The position numbers and the translations under genes are program-made. This document shows, piece by piece, positions 1-11,339 of a DNA stretch of 64,000 nt (its first letter is position 1; each line of letters begins with the position of its first letter). Source of the stretch: Pogonophryne albipinna. Taxonomy: Eukaryota; Chordata; Actinopteri; Perciformes; Artedidraconidae. The stretch covers positions 1 through 64,000 of the forward strand of contig JAPTMU010000121.1 of NCBI GenBank assembly GCA_028583405.1, written 5' to 3'. The notes beneath the pieces were generated by a model that searched no databases, was not told where the DNA came from, and saw nothing but the letters and a program-made list of their open reading frames with translations.

Positions 1-461
1 TCCCCTCTTCTTCATGTCTCTTCTACATCAACATGTGTCCCCTCTTCTTCATGTCTCTTCTACATCAACATGTGTCCCCTCTGTGGAAAGAGAACAAAGA
101 TTCTCTCTCTTTTTGACCTGATCCATTTCTATAAAAACCTGTCTGAAAATGAGCTGATCAGATTTTGGCCACTTTATGATGTCATAACGATGTTTTGTCT
201 TGTTTAACCATTAGCCAATCAGCAACCAAGGTAACCCCCCCACCTTATCACCTGAATCTCCTCCTAGAGCACCATTGAGTTCTTTTTAACCAAATCTCTC
301 TCAGAGGGGCGTGGGGAGGGGAAACAGAGCTGAAACAGAGGGGATTATGGGTAATGCTGCAATGATCTGTTTGGTGTTTCGAGCCAAACACTTCAGAGAC
401 ATGTTCTGTATATATCTGAGACCTGGAATATATTGATGAAGAACAGTATAATAGGGGACCT
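1..461 (+). mobile_element. Right part of a TTAA element carrying the 37-bp minisatellite
   Basis: Bases 1-83 are the last units of a 37-bp tandem array. The unit contains CTTCTACATCAACATGTGTC. From about 84 to 461 follows the same tail seen after the arrays at 14.4, 27.7 and 57.7 kb: a segment starting CTGTGGAAAGAG, then GATTATGGGTAATGCTGCAA, ending ATAATAGGGGACC just before TTAA at 462-465. The tail here is shorter than in the other copies, because it lacks the part around CTTATTTTCATCTAAAG. The left end lies outside the window. No coding sequence is seen. Confidence 0.85.
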
Positions 462-465
462 TTAA

Positions 466-935
466 CTTCCAAGCGTTCTAGACTGTTTCCTTTTTAATTC
501 ATTGACTTCATTGGTCATGAGTTCATGCTTTAATTAAATAACAACTTAGGCGCTAGATAGTCAGGACGGAAAAATCCCTGCTTGCAAAATGGTTTCAGAA
601 ACATGGGTTCTCGATTCAATATATAGCTGCTTTGCCATTTTTAAGTGCTGTTCAAATGTAAAGTGATCAGTATAACCATCCATATATTGTATATATAACA
701 ACTGGATAAATCACCATGACGCGGTTTTTGGATTAAGGTTTTTTGAAGAGTCAAGTTTTGCTTTTTTGCCATCTTGGTTTCTTGCAACATAAATGCCTTG
801 AGAAGGAGGAGCCCTTTGAACCAGGGAATGATTTCAGACACAGCTAGGATCTCAGAAACATGGTTCTGTATTTGCACTTCTTAGTTTGATTAAATTGGAG
901 GCCTAAAGTAGCACTGGCACTAACGAAAAACCTTT
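466..935. other. No gene recognised
   Basis: AT-rich sequence between the minisatellite element and a LINE remnant. Short open frames here have no recognisable motif or splice context. Confidence 0.5.
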
Positions 936-939
936 TGCA

Positions 940-1955
940 GTTCATTCTTTGCATTACATGTGGTGTTCCTCAGAGCTCAACCCTGGGACCATTGTTTTTC
1001 TCTTGATATGCTTTGACTAGGAAACATTGAGATAATAATCACAGACCATTTGATCTAAAACTCATGCTTTTTATTAAAAGAATATTTCACCCCAAAATGA
1101 TTATTTTCTTTTAATAACTCAACTTTGTTTTACATGCATGCTTCCAAGGTTAACCAAGAATCCAATAAGGGGAAAAGTCTAAATAATTTGAAGTAAAGAG
1201 CAGAACTACATTTCACAATTCAACTCATGCAGTCTTTGCTAAAACCTTACTATTCATTTCCAAACCTTTAGACTTTAAGAGTGCGCTTAAGACCTTCCTT
1301 TTTGATAAAGCTTATAGTTAGGGCTGATTAGATTCAGCCCCTAGTTTTGCTGCTATAGGCTGAGACTGTCGGGGGACATCTTACTTCTTCCTTCTCTCTG
1401 TCTATACCTGTGTACTCTCATGTTCCGAATAACCCAGCTTCCCCCAAATTTCTTTTTGGTGCTATCTACGCTGGGATCCTGAGTCGTGGCTGATCCTGAG
1501 TCCTGAGTCCTGATCTGAGTCCTGGACTTCGAGTCGTGGCTGAATCTGTCACTGTGGTCCTGCCTTACTCTCATCATACTACTTCCCTGATGGCTCCCAC
1601 AGGATTGTTGACATCCCTCGTGGATTCATCTTCTTATTATAGACACATGCATTTCCTAACATTCGGTCTATATGCTGTAAAATGTATTATCTCTTCGATT
1701 TACACACGATATCTATTGCACGTCTGTCCGTCCTGGGAGAGGGATCCCTCCTCTGTTGCTCTCCCTGAGGTTTCTCCCATTTTTCCCTTTAAACTGTGGG
1801 TTTTCTCCGGAAATTTTTCCTTGTACGATGTGAGGGTCTAAGGACAGAGGGTGTCGTATTGTCATACTGATATTCTGTACAAACTGTGAAGCCCAAATGT
1901 AGACAAATGTAACATTTGTGATATTGGGCTATATAAATAAACATTGATTGATTGA
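940..1955 (+). mobile_element. Degenerate L2/CR1-type LINE, RT fragment and 3' end
   Basis: Translation near 960-1010 gives GVPQSSTLGPLFFS followed by a stop, which is the reverse-transcriptase block usually read as GVPQGSxLGP. Around 1280-1320 the frame reads KTFLFDKAYS, typical of the C-terminus of fish L2-like RT proteins. From about 1330 a LINE 3' untranslated region follows. It includes GATGTGAGGGTCTAAGGACA and ends with TATATAAATAAACATTGATT plus a short ATTG repeat tail. The RT core between the motifs is mostly deleted, so this is a dead copy. The clade assignment is inferred from the tail and the motifs. Confidence 0.7.
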
Positions 1956-1960
1956 TTGTA

Positions 1961-3456
1961 CAGGTGCACTTCTTGTCTATGTAAGTCTGATGTGTTTTAA
2001 ACAGTTAGGTTTGAGGGAAAATTCATGTTTGTGAAGTAGTTCAGCTGGTTGAATCTTTGACTAAACTGCTCAAGTTGTGTAAAAGTTTGCATACAAATAT
2101 TTCCTATAGTTTTTCTGCTCTCAAACCCACTTCTGCTTAAATTAATTGGGACTTGCTGTCGTTTTTTTACGGTTGGCTTAAAGTTGTTCTTAAAGAATTT
2201 AAGATAACATGGAGTGAGTTTTTTATATACTAATAGTCATTTTGTCTGTGTCGTAAGGACTTATAATATTTGTATGATCTTCTTAGCAAGGGTAAGAAAA
2301 TAAATAGTTATAGCTATAATAAAGTGAAGTAGATGAGCAACCAATGGAAGCTGTACGAAAAATGTAATCACTATACATCCTCTTATCAGCATGCAACATC
2401 CAAGCAGAGGAAGTCAAAGAGCAAGTTCTCACAATAAAAAAACACTCAAACAAACTATCTTTAGCTGTTCAGCCACACAACTAAAATGACCATACAGGCA
2501 GTCAGACGCCTCACAGATCCCCATACTTCATATTCTGTGTGGTTTTCTATTAGCTGCCAAAGTTCAAAGTTCCTGCAGTGACCTCATGGTTAAAAATCAA
2601 ATATTTAAATGGGTTGAGGCGACCCTGGCAGCAGCTGCGAGTGATAAGTGCCCGACTGTAACAGCCTGTACTGAACATCCAATAAAACGGCATCCAATAA
2701 TAACTTTAACACCACATTTGAAGATGTTAACAGGTTAGCCTTACATAGTAAATCCAGTCTTGTTTACTTGACTTGTCTGGTTTCATTCGCTCGATTCAAA
2801 TTAGATCTGGTTTATTTGTAAGAAATTAATAATATTTTAGTGTTAATCTTGTAGGAAATGCCGTTTGGAAAAGGAGCCCAAATATAGCATTTTTTTACTT
2901 GTTTTCTAAGATATAATAAATAATATATAAATGTAGCCTGCAATTAATCCAAAAAGCACAAATATTCAAAAGCAAATATCTGCTTCAGTTTCCTAAAATA
3001 CACCTCTCTTAAATAAAAATATATGCGGGTCGGCAGCCACAGAAATTTGGAAACGTTTTACGGTTAATTAACGTTTTGCTGAATCTGTGTGCCGCTGATA
3101 GGGAACATGCGATCTATAACTTTATCATCGATGTAAACATTTTTATTTTACAGCCAGGTGTTTGATTGCATCTCACTGCGTGGAACGTTAAAGGTGACAG
3201 ATTTTTACCGTAGCATTGACGCACATCAACCATCGACGGTCTTATATTTCTGTCCTATACATAAACATTTAAAATATCTCCACATTTAACAACTAGCATA
3301 GCTCAAATTCTGCTGAGACCATCACATGCACGAGTGCTCTTCTCCTATATAAAAGTGGTTATTTACTTTTACATTTAATATTTTATTTAATCCAATGTTG
3401 CCTTTTTTCTTATGACCAACTTTTATTCCTCTTCTTATATTTTAATACTATTTTGA
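1961..3456. other. No gene recognised
   Basis: AT-rich sequence with no convincing exon, RNA gene or transposon end that I could identify. Confidence 0.5.
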
Positions 3457-3653
3457 TGGGAGGCGTGTGGCGCAGTGTATAGAGCCTTGGTGTTGGGATC
3501 AGGGGAGAAACAAGTTCAAACCCTACTGCAGTCAGCAGTCGTTGTGTCCCTGAGACACTTCACCCCAAATGGCTCACGTAGGGATTGCCCACAGTATTGA
3601 GTATGTAAGTCGCTTTGGATAAAAGCGTCTAACAAGTAACTTGTAATGTAATG
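3457..3653 (+). mobile_element. tRNA-derived SINE with LINE-like tail
   Basis: The 5' part resembles a tRNA gene: an A-box-like TGGCGCAGTGTA and a B-box-like AGTTCAAACCC, the two internal RNA polymerase III promoter blocks. The 3' part reads AAGTCGCTTTGGATAAAAGC and ends in a TGTAATGTAATG tail. The same unit recurs at 61529-61721 (+) and at 50478-50675 (-). Its tail matches the 3' end of the LINE at 43.77 kb. Confidence 0.8.
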
Positions 3654-4182
3654 ATGTTTTATCTGACTTTTTTTATCCTCTTATACTCAAGAGTATAAAG
3701 CACTGGTCTAAAGGGGTAAAAAGGAGGAGGAAGATTTTTGTATTTATTATGCAATTAAAGAATACATTTAAAATGTTGTTAATAAGGACAAACCGTCAGT
3801 ATAAGGTCAACACTAGTCATTATATTTTTTGTGCAAATGTTTCTTTTCAATCTTGAAAAACCACGTTTTTTTCTCAACATTTCAACTGTATTTTTAAATT
3901 GCAAATTACGTTATCTGCTATAATGTAGGGAGCACTTTTACTGAAAGTGTGGCTTTATTCTAAACATCTTGACTTTATTCTCAACAATTGATATTTGTTT
4001 AAAATTATCTTTCACCTCAAATAGATGTATTTGTTGTGCATTACACAAAAACCGAAAGTTAAACTTACAAAATGTAAAATTAAAATCTACCTCTTCCAAC
4101 GTATTTTTTCCAATGCCTGGCACCAATGATCTTCCGTATATTGGGCTCAACAACAACCAGAGTACGGTTCATCCTGCTGATT
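3654..4182. other. No gene recognised
   Basis: AT-rich spacer. Overlapping open frames on both strands at 3938-4307 have no recognisable domain and run into the transposon beginning at 4187. Confidence 0.45.
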
Positions 4183-4531
4183 TTAAAGGTCCCATGTCAT
4201 GGCCATTTCTACTGATCATATTTCCATGGTTGAGGTCTACTAGAATAGATTTACATTGCGCAATTTTCCAAACTCACATTGGTTTCTCATACAGCATCTC
4301 TGTATAGTGTGTGTATTCACTCTCTGTCCTACACGGCTTGATGGAGCTCCTGCCCCCCCCTCCCTGTGAGCCCAGTGTGCTCTGATTGGTCGCGAAGCTG
4401 AGAGGCTCGTTGCTCAATGAGCTGGCTTACTGGTGTGGTTTCCGGCTCGGCGATACAGAGGGAACAAGCTTAACTCATCCTGAGCACACACAAACACTCA
4501 CAGCCGAAGTAAAAACAATAAGTGTGGCTTG

Positions 4532-5709
4532 TAGGGATGTTGAGATTCACTGATTCTCATCGGTGCACCGGCATAAACGTTCAAGATGCGAGTGCACCGG
4601 TTGAAAGAGTGCACGTCGGCTACAGTTTGGGTTGAACTCGCGATGCATCGATTGTAGCGTCTTTGCATCGGTAAAAAACGATTCATTCACATAATATCCC
4701 CTCATCCTGTCAGCACTCAGCAGAGATGATCTTGATCTTGCTTCGCACTACGGAGGCCGAGAGTCTCAGTTATCAACATACATGGAAGTCGAAGAGAAAG
4801 AGAAACACAGCGCACCGAAAAATACCTACAAAATCAAACGTTTGGCAACACTTCGGATTTTTCAAGAAAGACGGACAACTTGAAAAATCGCTCGCAAATT
4901 GTAAACGATGCCGAGCCGCTTTAAAGTACACAAGTAGTACGAGGAACTTAGCGACGCACATAAAGAGGCAACATGGGGTCTGCGGCTGAAAAGAGAAACC
5001 TGAAAGTTAGACATGAGTTAAATCACTCAGTGAGGTGTTCTGTCAGAGAGAGTGGTGTTTAGTTTACAGCAGCCTGTGACGGCCAATAATAGTTTAAATA
5101 TCTTCCTTACTGTAAGCAGTTATGAAAGAGCTGTTTGTGAAAGGTTTTTTGTATTCTTTATTGTTCATATAGAAACCACTGCTTTCTGCTCACTGGTGAG
5201 GCAGCCTATGGATGAGTGTTAAGCACGTGAGGCTGGCAGCTGTACGGACATTGCACTATGGTAGTTGTTATTTGCACATTGTTAATCATAGGCAATGCAT
5301 CCTTAAATTGTTTAACTGTGAGGTGTTATTGCATTGTACTGTACTCTGGAGACAGAGAACACTACTACACTTGGGAAAAGGCCAGTTTGTGAAAGGTCCA
5401 AGTGTTTGTTTTGTTTAAGGTAAAAAAGAAACAGCATGATGGGATGCGCAGTACTAGTAGAGAGAACCAAATATGTAAATCACTTTTTTGTTAATTTATG
5501 ATTTGCTGCATATGAGGAATAAAACAAAAATCCTCTGCCGTACCATATTGAAGTATCATTATTTTGCATCGTGTTGAATCGCATCGTATCGCAACAGGGG
5601 TGAATCGTATCGTATCGCATCGCCTGGTGTTTCGTTAATGTATCGTATCGTTGGCAACGTATCGAGATGCGCATCTTATCGGCCTCAGTGATGGAGATGC
5701 ACATCCCTA
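4532..5709 (+). mobile_element. hAT-type element nested in family 2, keeps a BED finger
   Basis: Terminal repeats TAGGGATG and CATCCCTA are flanked by an exact 8-bp duplication GTGGCTTG (4524-4531 and 5710-5717). An 8-bp target duplication with TAGGG-type ends is the pattern of hAT elements. The 1178-bp element encodes only a short N-terminal BED finger protein (4726-4989) and no catalytic domain, so it is nonautonomous. Its 3' part is rich in CGTATCG-type short repeats (5570-5660). Confidence 0.88.
4726..4989 (+). CDS. BED-type zinc finger remnant of a hAT transposase (87 aa)
   Basis: The frame reads SNVWQHFGFF near residue 38, then CKRC, then THIKRQH. This is the aromatic-rich start and the C-x2-C...H-x4-H ligand set of a BED finger, the DNA-binding head of many hAT transposases. 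The stop follows soon after the finger, so the RNase H-like core and the C-terminal dimerisation region are absent. The upstream region is basic (KSKRKRNTAHRK), compatible with nuclear import. It lies inside the hAT element 4532-5709. Whether it is expressed is unknown. Confidence 0.6.
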   Translation: MILILLRTTEAESLSYQHTWKSKRKRNTAHRKIPTKSNVWQHFGFFKKDGQLEKSLANCKRCRAALKYTSSTRNLATHIKRQHGVCG

Positions 5710-6159
5710 GTGGCTTGATATTGAGTAAGAAAAAGGTTTATAACGCTGTGAGAATGGGTCTGCGGAGAGCATTTCTCCGCGACCCCAACTCGTCTATTAC
5801 CAGCGTTCAGGGAGCTCTATGCAAGTCAATGGGGACTCCCTGTTAGTTGAACATGTAAATGCTAAAGGTCCTGGTGTGTGAGGAGCTATGCGGATTGGTC
5901 CACTTTGGTACCGGGAACCGCATGACGTCATGCGGTTCCCGGAAGAAACAAATGGAAAAAGAGAAATCTCCAACGAGGCGTTCTGGGGCAGCATAGACAG
6001 GTATTTTCTGTGTTAGAGTTTTACTCGCTACAGGGTGTACTTTGAGGGTTTGTGACTCTGCAGACCGTTTACATGCAGAAAAACCTTCATAACACAAGGG
6101 GACGGGTGATAACCAGAAAAGCATGACATGGGACCTTTAAGCAAGCAAGATCCCCTTTT

Positions 6160-6378
6160 TCCCCTTAAACTGTGGGTTTTCTCTGGAAGTGTTTCCTTGT
6201 ACGATGTGAGGGTCTAAGGACAGAGGGTGTCGTTTTCTCATACTGATATTCTGAACAATCTGTGCTGTTGTATTTGCTGTAAAGTGTCTCTACTGTAGGC
6301 TATTTTTATTATATGTACAGCACTTTGGCTCAACCAAAAATCGTATATAAATGTGCTATATAAATAAAACTTGATTTG
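6160..6378 (+). mobile_element. LINE 3'-end fragment
   Basis: Contains CTTAAACTGTGGGTTTTCTC and GATGTGAGGGTCTAAGGACA, as in the LINE tail at 1.8 kb. It then has CAGCACTTTGGCTCAACC and ends in TATATAAATAAAACTTGATT. No coding sequence remains. Confidence 0.65.
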
Positions 6379-6757
6379 ATCCAATTTAGTCAGAAGAAAA
6401 CAAACCATACAAAAAGAGAAATACAAACAATTATAAACAGTTTGAAAGAGATTCACAATGAACTTCAAAAAGGCGCTAAACAACCATGAAGATAACAAAG
6501 ACACAAGATGAGTAAAAATATACACAAAAAAACTACAAAGAAATGTAAGAAAGGTGCAAAGTGAATCAAAACGATTATGACAAGGGAAAAAATAACCACA
6601 AAGACACAAAACAACCTAAGAGACGCAAAGTTAACAGAATTAAATACCACCAACACAAAAGAGAAGAAAAACAGACCACAAAGAGATATACTTCACTACC
6701 AATGTGTGTGAAATCTGTTCCTGGGGACCCTCTTCTCATAATCCTCCAATATCTATT

Positions 6758-6760
<3 letters not shown>

Positions 6761-6816
<56 letters not shown>
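6761..6816. repeat. (TG)n microsatellite
   Basis: About 28 uninterrupted TG dinucleotides. The 6381-6760 stretch to its left is A-rich and has no recognisable gene. Confidence 0.95.
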
Positions 6817-6817
<1 letters not shown>

Positions 6818-6992
6818 TTCAGGTTGTGTTACAGTGTGTGACCACAGGGGAGCGCTGCTGATGGACTCTGAGCAGATGGTTCATTTTTCTTGACACTGAC
6901 AGACGGTCAATCAATATTTCCATGTGTGTGATATATTGCAGACATGTGAAGAGGAGAAGAGGAGACACATTTCATTTAGTGAAGAGCATGAA

Positions 6993-7191
<199 letters not shown>

Positions 7192-7641
7192 CACTTTGTA
7201 ATGAAGAGTGTGTCGTATTGACAAACAGATGTGAAAGCTCTCAGCTGTGATTAGTATTCAGTCTGTATGACACGCTAACATACGGCACAACATTAATGTG
7301 TATCGGGGTCTGTTTCAGTCACACTTTAAATTACTTACATTTTGTTTGTCAAGTTTAAGGATTTTTGCATTTTAAGCCCCCAAACTTAAAACGTGTTGAC
7401 TCTGCATTGAAACCACTGACCATTGCTTTTATTTGATCCTGTCTTAAAACATATCTTAAAAAGCTCACTTTGAGAGTTGCCTTTCTATATTTCTGTTGCT
7501 GCTTGAACGCCTGCTTTTCCCCACAGGGATTAACAAAGGTTTATCTTACCTTATTTTAACTGTGGAACACGGCAAACTACACTAAAGCCCTTTCCGTTTT
7601 ATCCAAGATTTTAAGAATACATGTTCTATAAAGCAGGCTTT

Positions 7642-7941
7642 GAACAGTGGCGAACCGTCAGGGCCTTCAAGGTATTCAGAGAATACCCTGGAACACTCAG
7701 ATAAAACAAACAAAAAATCGATTTCATTATATAAATAAAATGTAATAAAATGAATAAATGAGAATCGTATCTGTGTTGTTGATCTGTAATATTAGTGTTA
7801 CGTTGATTTGTTTGTCCTTCTCGGACCATGCACTACGCATTTCAGTGGTTTTGTGTTAGAAAAGAAAGCAACCAATCAGATCTTGTTCTGGGTCTCTGGG
7901 TAGAATATCCTTCAACCAAGGTATTCTACATCCTTGATCGA
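7642..7941. other. Possible transposon terminal fragment
   Basis: CAGTGGCGAACCGTCAGGGCC at 7647 resembles the start of hAT-type elements that begin CAGTGGCG. It contains a short inverted pair GGTATTC...GAATACC at 7671-7687. No matching right end was found, and the segment runs into the palindrome at 7942. Confidence 0.3.
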
Positions 7942-8034
7942 ATTCTGAAGGTTTTTACTGAGGGGTTAGTCCACATATCATTCAAAGCCTTTGAATGATA
8001 TGTGGACTAACCCCTCAGTAAAAACCTTCAGAAT
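7942..8034. repeat. Perfect 93-bp palindrome (46-bp arms, 1-base centre)
   Basis: The left arm 7942-7987 begins ATTCTGAAGG and ends TTCAAAG. The right arm 7989-8034 begins CTTTGAA and ends CCTTCAGAAT. The arms are exact reverse complements with a single C at 7988 between them. No transposon termini or target duplication are evident outside it. As RNA it would fold into a near loop-less hairpin. Confidence 0.95.
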
Positions 8035-8592
8035 ATATATGAAGGAATGAAATTGGAACGTTTTGTGTGTGCAGTTGCTACTGATGTGGAGTACGAACAT
8101 TTTTTAGGAAACCTATGAAGATACAGTATCCATACATTTTGCAAGACACTACATGATAGAGTAAAACAATAACAACTTTCCCAGTTGACTACTTATTCTA
8201 ACACATACGATTTTTCATTACAAGTCTTCTCAAAGGTTATGTTTAAATCTGCAAATGAGGTTTTATCTAATGCTTGTGGTTAATTTAAGAGAAATCTACA
8301 GACGCAAAAAGACAACGTAAGTCAAATAAAGACCTGAATGTGGATTTTGGATGTTATTCCACTAGTCAGAGCATACAGTAAGTAAGTGAACAACGTTGTA
8401 GTGTCTCCCCTTGATATTTGATGGCCTGTATTGTAGCTTACACTGTAAACTGAGCTGTGTTTTAGGCCAATAAGGTTTATTGAATTGGACAGTATTGAGA
8501 GAAGAAGAGAGGTTCCTTATTCTTTAATTGAGTTCAAAAGTTGACATGGCCGACGAGCCTTTCTCTTTTTTATGTCCACTTGAATGATGGTG

Positions 8593-8597
<5 letters not shown>

Positions 8598-8668
<71 letters not shown>
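8598..8668. repeat. (TG)n microsatellite
   Basis: About 35 GT dinucleotides, followed by a CAG-rich stretch (8669-8702). The stretch 8035-8597 before it has no recognised gene. Confidence 0.95.
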
Positions 8669-8671
<3 letters not shown>

Positions 8672-8898
8672 CAGCAGCAGGCCATACTTCAGCAGCAGCA
8701 GAATTTGAGCCAGATCATCTCTCTCTCTCCCTCTCTCACCATCAGCTGTGATTACTTTGGTAAAACAGCGCTGCGTCGCAGAGAACCAATTTTCCTAATG
8801 CACAGCCTACACACACATGCACACACACACAGCATGGTTATTGATGAGGTAAATGGGGAGGGGGGCAACGAGGGGCACACACACACTGCTGGGAAATG

Positions 8899-9140
8899 GA
8901 CATAGAGAGAGAGAGAGAGAGGGAGAGGATAGTGGGAACAAGACAGAAGGACGAGCTAGACGGGGACAAAGAGAAGGGACAACGGGGGAGACAGGAAGGA
9001 AGGAAGGGGCGGAGAGGAGGAAGAAGAAGAGGGAAACGGGAGGACGAAGGCATGGATGCGTAGACTGTCCTCGAGAGATGGAGTTAAGGAGCTAATAAAG
9101 CCAAAGGACAGAGAGGGAGACAAGGAAGGAGAAAGGATGC
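8899..9140 (+). repeat. Purine-rich (GA/GGA) tract
   Basis: Roughly 240 bases that are overwhelmingly A and G on the + strand (AGAGAGAGAGAGAGGGAGAG, GGAGGAAGAAGAAGAGGG). It lies 1.3-1.6 kb upstream of the RhoGAP start codon. Such tracts can form triplex structures; any regulatory role here is only inference. Confidence 0.7.
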
Positions 9141-10460
9141 AGGAGGGAATACTAAGAGCGTCTCCTTCCTCGTGGACGATGGAGTAGTTGTGGCTCCATG
9201 GACGTTGGAAGAGACGGGGAAGAGAGAAATTATGCCTTAGGACTTTATATCAGAAAATATCAAATGGAAAATATAGGAAAAAGTTGGAATAATGCCAGTC
9301 ATCATGAAATACTCCAAAGATAGGAAGTCAGACATCTCACTCCTTCTGCTTCAGAGTTCCTTTTTTAAACCGTCAAAAGGACAAATGGACACTTGTGTCT
9401 GTTGCTCTGGATATATACGGATGCACCCTTTAATGATTTTTAAGTAAATCCTGACGTCAAAGACCAAAAAGGAACCAGCCGTCCTCTCTGAAGTTTCTAC
9501 ATGAGCAACTTGGGACATTTCACATGTATGTTGGGGTCATTTTCTTACGTTTTGAACTTTCCGTTCTGAATTTGTCTCCGAAATGAATCAACTGAAACTG
9601 CCAATGGGGATTTCCAAGGAGAGAGGGGGAAATCTTCTCAGAATAGTCAGAGAAGAGCTGGGAAATGCTGCATCATCCTGGGACTTTTCTTTCCAGGAAC
9701 TTCTCTTCACATTGTTTTCCCCCACGGGACCTATTTTGAACACTTGACATCGCCAAGGATCCCACAACCATGAGAAAAACGGTCTTCGAGATCTGCATCA
9801 AGAAGACACTTTTTAAGCCATAAGAAACCTTTCAAAATATGTACTTTTTTTAAGGTACCATGAGCCTCTCGTCAAGGCTTCATGAGGTTAGCATGACCAC
9901 CGGGAAGCCCTGAAACCTGACAAAATCTAATTTAAATATCTTTTAAGGCTGAATTTCCTACAGATACTGTGTTTTTAATGTAAAAAGGAACCGTGCAACT
10001 ACCTTGAAACCCTTTCAAATCTTTGAATAGTCAATCTAATAATGCTCTAAAACCTCGTATAGGGGGATTATATCCACTGAGAACTTCCTTTTTTAATGTT
10101 ATTCTAAGACAATATTCTCCAGGAGCATAACGTTGAACATCTACCAAGGACAACCCTGGAAATATATCCACCCAAAAGAAACTTGAATCCATAATTTAAA
10201 GTTAACTATCCAGCAGGAACCTGTATTTAAGTTTCTGTATCCACCAAGAAAGTGTCTTTTTTGTACACCTCTTTCCTCTAGGAACTACCCAATGTTAAAA
10301 ACCAAGAGCTTATCTAAGTCCATTTTACCAAACTGATAGTCTGTCTGAAATGAGTTAAAGAAAAACATAATAAATGCAGCGCTGCTCTCTCACCCTCTAA
10401 ACTTTCACAAAAACGTTCAAATCGCTCTTTTTGGGCAAACCGGAGCAGGAGTGCTGCAGC
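9141..10460 (+). other. Upstream region of the RhoGAP gene, possible 5' leader
   Basis: No open frame or recognisable domain. I looked for exons carrying the missing first part of a PH domain (a Gly-Trp-Leu-Lys-Lys block) and saw none. The promoter and any noncoding leader exon are expected here or further upstream, but no core promoter motif stands out. Confidence 0.35.
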
Positions 10461-10512
10461 ATGGGACTCAGCTGCTTCAAGTCCTGGAAACATGACAGCA
10501 CAGGCCACAAAG
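10461..10512 (+). CDS. RhoGAP exon 1 (start codon)
   Basis: ATG in the context GCAGCATGG. Encodes [17 protein letters not shown], then donor AAAG|GTGAGA. Gly2 and Cys5 would allow lipid modification, but position 6 is Phe, so the myristoylation consensus is poor. No upstream in-frame PH-domain exon was found, so this may be a short-isoform start. Confidence 0.7.
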
Positions 10513-10680
10513 GTGAGACACACACACACACACATGAACACACACACACACAAACGCACACACAAACACCATCAACATATTATTTTGTTAATCCCTCTTG
10601 AACTATAGCAGTGTTTTTGTGTGTCGTCCTTCAGTGTCATCTGTAAAATGCTGACTCAAGGTCCTGTGACAGAGGTGAAT

Positions 10681-10750
<70 letters not shown>

Positions 10751-11274
10751 CGTGTGAGAGAGAGATGGTGCTGCTACATACATGTGGTGAGTGGTGAGTG
10801 TGATGTGACTTTGAGAAGGACAGACATTGAAGCATGATGAGACAGAGAAGGGGAATAGTGTGTTAACGAGATGACGATGGAGATAGTATGGTGTGTGTGT
10901 GTGTGTGTGTGTATGAGTGTGTGTGTGTGTGTGTATGAGTGTGTGTGTGTGTGTGTGTTGATGGTAGCCAGATTTGTGTTTGTAACCCAAAATGTGTAAT
11001 CTATTACTCAATATTAATAATAATAATAAATGTCTTCTAAGTACTTTGATTCTTCACTCTGCATTTTTCTTTTTTTGTTCAACCCCACAAATCGTCTCCT
11101 TTCTCCTAAACATTCAGATTCTGTAAATGCCTCTGTGTGAATATCATCTTAATCTGCATCAAGGACGGCTAAGGCTTCCCGACATGCCCTTGAAGTATAC
11201 TACATTATCACTGTATCATTGTAACGATCAGCGTTAATAGACTTGCGTCTTGACTTTGATATAAAAACCTGAGA

Positions 11275-11339
<65 letters not shown>

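Larger units (their letters stand above)
4187..6136 (+). mobile_element. TTAA-flanked nonautonomous element (family 2), host of a nested hAT
   Basis: TTAA at 4183-4186 and 6137-6140 brackets terminal inverted repeats AGGTCCCATGTCATG / CATGACATGGGACCT. The TTAA duplication is the signature of piggyBac-type insertion; the superfamily is an inference from that alone. Without the nested insertion at 4532-5709 the element is about 0.77 kb, matching the copy at 38699-39467 (769 bp). No transposase frame is seen. The right half carries a perfect 32-bp palindrome at 5911-5942. Confidence 0.85.

Noticed and set aside
3457..3653. A functional tRNA gene
   Set aside because: Only A- and B-box-like blocks are present. 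There is no full cloverleaf, and the unit recurs with a LINE-type tail, so it is a SINE.
8600..8905. A Gln-rich exon (CTGCAGCAGCAG...) after the GT run at 8.6 kb
   Set aside because: The frame is short, starts in a microsatellite and runs into HTHAH-type repeat translation. No domain or matching splice phase with the RhoGAP gene.
10461..10478. N-myristoylation signal in MGLSCF
   Set aside because: Position 6 is Phe where Ser/Thr is usually needed, and the true protein start is not certain.
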